Shown here one piece after another: positions 23,246 to 27,687 of a stretch of DNA of 27,687 bases. This stretch comes from an uncultured Bacilli bacterium. GTDB lineage: Bacteria; Bacillota_I; Bacilli_A; RFN20; CAG-288. The stretch covers positions 1-27,687 of the forward strand of contig CAKUXT010000003.1 in the NCBI GenBank assembly GCA_934700375.1, read 5' to 3'. Under the pieces are notes generated by a model. It was not told where the DNA came from. It ran no database searches and saw only the letters and a program-made list of their open reading frames with translations. Each line of letters starts with the position of its first letter. The first letter of the stretch is position 1. Made by a program: the position numbers and the translations under genes.

Positions 23246-24121
23246 ATGTCAGAAGAAGAAAACAAACAACAGGCAGAGACGATAGAAGAACCTAAAAAGA
23301 AAAAGATGAGCAAAAAGAAAAAGGCTGCAATCATTCTCGGATGTCTTGTCGGTGGATTTGCAGTTGTTGCAGCCGCCAACTTGATCATCGATAAAATCAC
23401 AAATGACAGACAGCTTAAAAAATATCAGCAAGTTGAAAAGCTGGAAGGACAGTATAATGTAATCGGTTCAGATGCTATATTCAAAGGAAAGAAAGACTCC
23501 AGTGTCAGTGGAACAGTCACTATCAACTATAAAAGAAAATCAGTCAGTTTCTATTTGACTTACCTTGACCATGATCGTAATGCTTCTTTCAACAGAGTAA
23601 TTGAAAATCTGGTCGGTTTTGACGGCACCTACTTTGGAGTTCGTTCTAACGGATACATCACCAGTTCCAGCTTGGTGAGAGCTATATCATACACTGAGAA
23701 TTATGAATATTTGCTCTTATCCTGTGATACCTCCTACAGTCTTGGCGATGAAATAAGACTGAACTCACTTCTTTTGAAAAAATCGAATCTGACCTATGAT
23801 GAATCATTCAAAATCGAAAATATCACACCAGGTACAGTATATAGAGATGTCATGCCAGGCAAGGGAAATTCGACTGTTGAAATGAGTGCAGTGAGATATA
23901 CTACAGAAGATAAGAAAAACATTTTGATCAATGAAAATTACTTATTCTCAAGAGAAGATACTACTGATACCGCCTTTACTTATACAGAACCTATTGGAAC
24001 CAAGGATTATGACCGCAAGGCAACCTTATATGCTTTGACTGACAAGTTCTATATCTATACGACATGGGAAAAAGATACTGATTATACATCATTCTCTTTC
24101 TTATCTGCTAACGCTGAATAA
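23246..24121 (+). CDS. Hypothetical membrane-anchored surface protein
   Basis: A 291-residue protein I do not recognise. A cytosolic N-terminus (~1-26) is acidic then Lys-rich (EEPKKKKMSKKKK); a single membrane helix follows (~27-48, AAIILGCLVGGFAVVAAANL); the rest (~50-291) should lie outside the cell. The outer part is rich in Tyr, Ser and Thr, with alternating beta-like stretches (YNVIGSDAIFKGKKDSSVSGTVTINYKRKSVSFYLTYL), and no cysteine pair or catalytic motif. It has its own promoter, a GAAAGGA ribosome site and a shared terminator, so it is a one-gene unit. It lies beside two lipoprotein genes, suggesting a cell-surface region. Confidence 0.8.
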   Translation: MSEEENKQQAETIEEPKKKKMSKKKKAAIILGCLVGGFAVVAAANLIIDKITNDRQLKKYQQVEKLEGQYNVIGSDAIFKGKKDSSVSGTVTINYKRKSVSFYLTYLDHDRNASFNRVIENLVGFDGTYFGVRSNGYITSSSLVRAISYTENYEYLLLSCDTSYSLGDEIRLNSLLLKKSNLTYDESFKIENITPGTVYRDVMPGKGNSTVEMSAVRYTTEDKKNILINENYLFSREDTTDTAFTYTEPIGTKDYDRKATLYALTDKFYIYTTWEKDTDYTSFSFLSANAE

Positions 24122-24128
24122 AAGTTAA

Positions 24129-24174
24129 AAGCAAGTAAAAATCTCTGAATCAAATCAGAGATTTTTACTTGCTT
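24129..24174. terminator. Bidirectional terminator between convergent surface-protein genes
   Basis: A perfect 20-bp stem, 24129-24148 with 24155-24174, loop ATCAAA. Each arm contains an internal A5/T5 run. It starts eight bases after the + gene stop and lies 34 bases from the minus-strand lipoprotein stop. Confidence 0.75.
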
Positions 24175-24208
24175 CTATCTAATTAATTGTTTACTGTTCG
24201 CCGTTTGA

Positions 24209-26458
24209 TTATTCTTCGACGTAAAGATTGATTGTCAGTTCAGCAACGTTGGATAAGACTTTTCCGTCTTTCGTTCTGGCCTGAAGCTTGACAGTTCCAG
24301 GAAGACCAGTAGCCTTGATCTTGGCATCATTGAAGGGATCAGGAACGATTTCAACTAAATCTGCGCCTTCGATAGCAACAATCTCAACATCTTTCTTAGA
24401 GGCACCGACAGGCTGAAGTTCAACATTAGCATAGGTCATAGAAGAGCCAAAGGTAACATGAGTGTCAATTGTATTCTTATCAAGTGTCAATGTGATGCTT
24501 TCAGGAGCAACGATAAGCTCTTCTGCATCAACGACCAATAAGACATAGCTGGGTTTACCGATAGCAGTGACACCTTTCTTATAAAGGATTGCTTTGACTT
24601 TGGAAGTCTGAAGAGGCTGAATATACTTCTTTCCCCAGGAGAAGAAGAAATACTCAGTTCCAGCTTCATCAGACTCATCATTGACGAAATATCCGCCTGC
24701 TTTGCTGATACCTGATACTTTAACCTGTTTATCAACGGTCAAATTGACTTCAACTGCTTTTCCGTATTTCAGTTCTTCATCTGTGAAGTTCTTGAAATCA
24801 GACTGATTGACCTTTGCATACTCTGTCTGAATTTCCTTCTTTTCAATGATTTCAAACTGGCAGTTATTGATAGTGGGAATTTCTCTCTTCATGAAATTGT
24901 AACGGACACCTGTTGCTTTGACAGTATCTCCGATCTTGATTTCCATCGGATTGAATTCACCATCTATGATGCAGAACAAATATCCAGTCTCATCCTGAAT
25001 GACTAAACCATTTCCATAGAATGCAAGGACTTTGCCGACAGCAGTGACTTCAGCACCGATACTCATATCTCTGATTGTGCTGATAGTAGAGGAGGTGGAA
25101 GCAGCTTCTGTAATGATGATTTCAATCGGCATGCTCTGCTTATCGCCAAGTTTAGCGATGATTGTAGCCTGACCAGGCTTCTTTCCTGTCAAAGTATTGC
25201 CTTCAAGAGTGACGTTATCTTTGCCCTTGATGATTTCAAAGGCGGCTTCTCCTTCTGTTCCTTCAGGCAATTTAGCACTCAAAGTAATGTATTTTCCGAC
25301 TTCGACTGTGGATTCGCTTGCAACACAGATGATGTTGTTAGGATCCTTGGATTCATTATGAACAGTCGTTCCTTCGTCTGTCAGATCAATGGAGATTGTA
25401 CCCTTAAAGTTTGTGAAGTTTCCTTCGATAGTGACATAATCACCAGTTTCGATCTTTTCTCTGTTCCAATAGGATTTGACAGTGCTGACTGTACCATATT
25501 TATTGAACTTGGCCTGGTAAGCAGTGTTTCCATACTGGAAGTCAAAGATAGCATCTTTGGCTCCGGTCTGTTCGACACTGGAGAAATCGCCCTTGATGAA
25601 TTTGCCTGTAATCTTGGTTCTGGAGCCTGCAAGCTTGGGAGAAGCTGATAAGCTCATCAAGTCACCTTCATTCTTGATCTCATAAAGAACAGGATCGGTG
25701 ACAGTGGTATTGGATTTCAAAACACAGGCTTCCGCAATGAATCCACCATCAGAATAACCAACCAACTGCAAACCATAAGAGCCATTATCGACCTTGGCAG
25801 TGACCAAAACTGTTTCATTGAGAAGAACTCTTCCGTTTTCAAATCCATCGCCAGGATCACCAGTCGTCTCTAATGCATTCATGTTATAGACATAGAAACC
25901 AGTCTTGCCTTCCATGAGATAGAAGGTGTTTCCGTAAGAGGCAGTGATTTTTCCTCTGACAGTGACAATCTTTCCATTGTACTCATCGACATTAGCTTTG
26001 ATTTCAGACATGAATTGAACAGCCTTGACTGTGAAAGCAAAGGGGAAATCTTCATATCCTTCTTTAGAGATAACACCAGTCACTTCGCCATCGCCAAGCA
26101 AAATGATTTGATTGCCTTTGGAATAAGCAAAAGATCCACCTTTGATGATATCGATTTTTGCATCGCTGATCTCTTTGCCATCTGCATCTTTTACAACAAC
26201 AGAAATAGTCTCTCCACGATAATACTTACCGATCAATTGAACATTCATCTTCATCACCGGAGCTGCTGTTTCTGTCGGCTTAGCAGTTTCTGTCGGTTTA
26301 GCAGTCTCAGTAGGCTTTACTGTTTCACTCGGACGAGACGTCTCGACAGCATCGCTAGGCTTATCGCTTTCCTGCGGCTTATTCTCACAGCCAGTCAACA
26401 CACCCAAACCAGTCATACTTAACGCACAGACGAGCATTAGGAACGATCTTTTCTTCAT
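24209..26458 (-). CDS. Large lipoprotein with OB-fold-like and Ig-like (Big2) domains
   Basis: A 749-residue exported lipoprotein. The signal peptide MKKRSFLMLVCALSM... ends in the lipobox LTGC with C24 as the lipidated residue. A Pro/Thr/Glu linker with a six-residue repeat (KPTETA) follows to ~70. Two or more OB-like units can be seen: GKIVTVRGKITASYGNTFYL with TGFYVYNM, and GAEVTAVGKVLAFYGNGLVI with TGYLFCIIDG and IGDTVKATGVRYN. One or two weaker ones lie between and after. Ig-like Big2 units are TVEVGKYITLSAKLP...GKKPGQATIIAK and the C-terminal ITLTLDKNTIDTHVTFG...VELTINL-type end. No catalytic motif. Probably a surface binding or structural protein. AGGAGG before ATG 26458 is preferred to an upstream in-frame start. 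Confidence 0.85.
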   Translation of the reverse strand: MKKRSFLMLVCALSMTGLGVLTGCENKPQESDKPSDAVETSRPSETVKPTETAKPTETAKPTETAAPVMKMNVQLIGKYYRGETISVVVKDADGKEISDAKIDIIKGGSFAYSKGNQIILLGDGEVTGVISKEGYEDFPFAFTVKAVQFMSEIKANVDEYNGKIVTVRGKITASYGNTFYLMEGKTGFYVYNMNALETTGDPGDGFENGRVLLNETVLVTAKVDNGSYGLQLVGYSDGGFIAEACVLKSNTTVTDPVLYEIKNEGDLMSLSASPKLAGSRTKITGKFIKGDFSSVEQTGAKDAIFDFQYGNTAYQAKFNKYGTVSTVKSYWNREKIETGDYVTIEGNFTNFKGTISIDLTDEGTTVHNESKDPNNIICVASESTVEVGKYITLSAKLPEGTEGEAAFEIIKGKDNVTLEGNTLTGKKPGQATIIAKLGDKQSMPIEIIITEAASTSSTISTIRDMSIGAEVTAVGKVLAFYGNGLVIQDETGYLFCIIDGEFNPMEIKIGDTVKATGVRYNFMKREIPTINNCQFEIIEKKEIQTEYAKVNQSDFKNFTDEELKYGKAVEVNLTVDKQVKVSGISKAGGYFVNDESDEAGTEYFFFSWGKKYIQPLQTSKVKAILYKKGVTAIGKPSYVLLVVDAEELIVAPESITLTLDKNTIDTHVTFGSSMTYANVELQPVGASKKDVEIVAIEGADLVEIVPDPFNDAKIKATGLPGTVKLQARTKDGKVLSNVAELTINLYVEE
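26265..26336 (-). repeat. 18-bp tandem repeat coding the Pro/Thr/Glu linker
   Basis: Four imperfect 18-base units (26265-26282, 26283-26300, 26301-26318, 26319-26336) encode the KPTETA-type repeats after the lipobox. The two units nearest the C-terminal side are the most alike, consistent with slippage-driven growth of a cell-wall spacer. Confidence 0.8.
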
Positions 26459-26483
26459 ATTCACCTCCTGTATGAATGGGTAT

Positions 26484-26511
26484 ATTATACGGATGTAAAG
26501 CACGATTTCAA
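26484..26511 (-). promoter_or_regulatory. Promoter of the large lipoprotein gene
   Basis: Minus-strand -35 TTGAAA (26506-26511), 16-base spacer, -10 TATAAT (26484-26489). The start site would be near 26477, just ahead of the AGGAGG ribosome site. Confidence 0.75.
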
Positions 26512-26898
26512 TAAAACTTTAAGAAATCATACAAAAATTTACAATTTCATATTTTTGTAAATTGTTTGAAAAAGATATGAATATTGTTCGTTTTTGTCGA
26601 AATAATCGATATTTCGCTCAATTTTTGCGTAAAGATTACTATCAATCAAAAATAATTGCTATTTACATTTCTTCCCAAACATACATTATCGGCATTTAAT
26701 CTGTTGTCGTTCATAATTGTAAATAGAGTCACGTTATTCGTTGCCGATTCTAACCCTTCTTATGTTATCCTATCAATCCGATTTTAGGCTAAGCACTAAG
26801 AGCTAGAGCCTTATCTCTTTTTATGACCATTATCAGAAACCGCTTACTTCAGTCATATAAATTCAAATTGCTATAATTATCTTCCAGGAGGAATATGT
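26512..26898. other. AT-rich intergenic region between divergent lipoprotein genes
   Basis: 387 bases without a credible gene. Contents: a 13-bp inverted repeat with one bulge (26532-26568, core AATTTACAA/TTGTAAATT), a 7-bp dyad CGAAATA/TATTTCG around ATCGA (26598-26616), and CTATTTAC...GTAAATAG about 60 bases apart. These may be operators for the divergent lipoprotein genes, but base composition alone makes such dyads fairly common here. Confidence 0.45.
26869..26877 (+). promoter_or_regulatory. Extended -10 promoter of the 212-residue lipoprotein gene
   Basis: TG-C-TATAAT is an extended -10 element with a perfect hexamer at 26872-26877; no good -35 is present, as expected for this promoter class. 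The start site near 26884 would give a ~15-base leader carrying AGGAGG. Confidence 0.55.
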
Positions 26899-27537
26899 AT
26901 GTTTAACTCAAAGCTTTTATCGGTATTTCTACTACTTGCCTTAGTCAGCTGCAACAACTCTGTAAACGATATGCTTCCATATGTCGAGCCCGAAAACAAA
27001 GGGCTTGAAAAAACAGGAACGCTTCTCTTTACCAAAGAAAAAGCAACAAATGACTTTGATACAAAAATCAACATCTATAATGTTGGAACATACGGAAAAA
27101 AGGAAGTAGAGAGAATCAATTTCAAAATTACAATCAATCAGGATTTCAAGAAATATAACATGGATTACATTGCCATTTTCAATGATGATCTCTACACTCC
27201 CTATTACTTTGATGGAATAGAAAATTACGGTTCTATCTCCTATATGAACAAAAGAGATAATACGGAAATCGAAAAATGTGGGGTTCGGCTTCTAAACAAA
27301 GATGAGAATTTCGTTTTTGGATTCTATCTCAAAAATGAAATAAATGATAAAGAAGTCAGAAACGTCATTGATTTCAATTACTATTGCATCAAGAAGCACG
27401 ATTACAATTTGGCTGCTAGCTCTTATTATCATAATGATTCAAACAAGAAAGAATTGCATGAAGAGAAAAACAGTTTTCTGAACTACGAAAACCTCAACTG
27501 GAAAACACTTGCCGCTATTTACGGATGTGAATATTAA
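26899..27537 (+). CDS. Hypothetical lipoprotein
   Basis: A 212-residue protein I do not recognise. A short signal peptide MFNSKLLSVFLLLALVSC gives a lipobox LVSC with C18 lipidated. The mature part is hydrophilic, rich in Asn, Lys, Tyr and Asp, with beta-type alternation (INFKITINQDFKKYNMDYIAIF) and two further cysteines in the middle plus one near the C-terminus (YGCEY). AGGAGG eight bases before the ATG sets the start; an earlier ATG five bases upstream stops at once. The codon use is more AT-rich than in the housekeeping genes of the window, as is common for surface proteins or acquired genes. A tiny lipoprotein ORF follows 14 bases later. Confidence 0.78.
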   Translation: MFNSKLLSVFLLLALVSCNNSVNDMLPYVEPENKGLEKTGTLLFTKEKATNDFDTKINIYNVGTYGKKEVERINFKITINQDFKKYNMDYIAIFNDDLYTPYYFDGIENYGSISYMNKRDNTEIEKCGVRLLNKDENFVFGFYLKNEINDKEVRNVIDFNYYCIKKHDYNLAASSYYHNDSNKKELHEEKNSFLNYENLNWKTLAAIYGCEY

Positions 27538-27551
27538 AGGAAAATAAAAGC

Positions 27552-27620
27552 ATGAAAAAATTATTTCTCATTTTATTTATATCTCTATTTGGATTGACAG
27601 GCTGCAGTCAGAGGAACTAG
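27552..27620 (+). CDS. Micro-lipoprotein or lipopeptide precursor (22 residues)
   Basis: A 22-codon ORF: MKKLFLILFISLFGLTGCSQRN. It is a complete lipoprotein signal peptide with lipobox LTGC and only four residues after the Cys. AAAGGA lies about ten bases before the ATG, and it follows the preceding lipoprotein stop by 14 bases, so it would be co-transcribed. Cleavage would release a lipidated pentapeptide CSQRN and a hydrophobic signal fragment. It could be a real small gene (signal-peptide-derived pheromones and small lysis/entericidin-like lipoproteins are known) or the remnant of a larger lipoprotein gene cut by a nonsense change or rearrangement. The bases after the stop show no obvious continuation. 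Confidence 0.5.
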   Translation: MKKLFLILFISLFGLTGCSQRN

Positions 27621-27639
27621 AATAATTTATGTGTAACCC

Positions 27640-27673
27640 TTTTGTTCCTGGATTCCGGAATCCAGGAACAAAA
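27640..27673. repeat. Perfect 34-bp palindrome
   Basis: TTTTGTTCCTGGATTCC directly abuts its reverse complement with no spacer. CCC and GGG flank it, with two extra A on the right side. T-runs lie at the 5' side and A-runs at the 3' side in either orientation, the opposite of an intrinsic terminator. The window ends 14 bases later, so its setting is unknown. Confidence 0.7.
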
Positions 27674-27687
27674 AAGGGCGCCATCCC

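Noticed and set aside
27640..27673. Palindrome as an intrinsic terminator for the lipoprotein genes
   Set aside because: It is followed by A and G rather than a U-run on either strand.

Overview
The window looks like a chromosomal segment of a low-to-moderate GC Gram-positive bacterium, probably a Bacilli lineage near Erysipelotrichales, Acholeplasmatales or RF39. This rests on strong AGGAGG-type ribosome binding sites, the rpsF-ssb-rpsR operon, a Mollicutes-style long PotA, a YolD/Y-family polymerase pair, DegV and MgtE proteins, and lipobox lipoproteins. TGA is used as a stop (ATGA overlaps at yolD/polymerase and nqrM-like/rnfB), so the Mycoplasma code does not apply. The taxonomic placement is inference. 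There is no IS element, prophage, CRISPR array or rRNA gene.

Layout. Bases 1-4250 (+): the 3' end of an ABC exporter, a HAD phosphatase and two adjacent divergent MgtE-type Mg2+ transporters, closed by a long hairpin shared with the convergent TrmH/SpoU-like methyltransferase. Bases 5003-6187 (-): rpsF-ssb-rpsR with its promoter, a probable S6:S18-binding leader and a terminator. Bases 6265-9504 (-): Y-family polymerase with YolD, a guanylate-kinase-like protein and a PGP-type HAD phosphatase. Bases 9787-15036 (+): a polyamine-type ABC transporter, potABCD, with overlapping genes. Bases 15042-16129: a RimK-like ATP-grasp gene divergent from an initiator tRNA-Met. Bases 16278-17963 (-): DegV and a chloramphenicol-acetyltransferase-like protein. 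Bases 17989-22843 (-): a compact Rnf operon, rnfC-D-G-E-A-(nqrM-like)-B. Bases 22844-27687: a surface-protein region with a membrane-anchored unknown protein, a 749-residue OB-fold/Ig-like lipoprotein, a 212-residue lipoprotein, a 22-codon micro-lipoprotein and a perfect 34-bp palindrome.

How the genes work together. The Rnf complex would couple low-potential electron transfer to an ion gradient. Here its RnfB is cut down to the membrane helix and one Fe-S motif, and a small four-cysteine membrane protein resembling the Nqr maturation factor NqrM lies in the same operon. This is the strongest candidate for something unusual in the window. PotABCD is a coherent importer, but PotA is enlarged and PotD has no lipobox and carries a C-terminal membrane helix. 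Several genes lack a Shine-Dalgarno site and have a -10-like hexamer directly before ATG, suggesting leaderless transcripts. The initiator tRNA has C1-C72 and A29-U41 in place of the usual C1-A72 and G29-C41.
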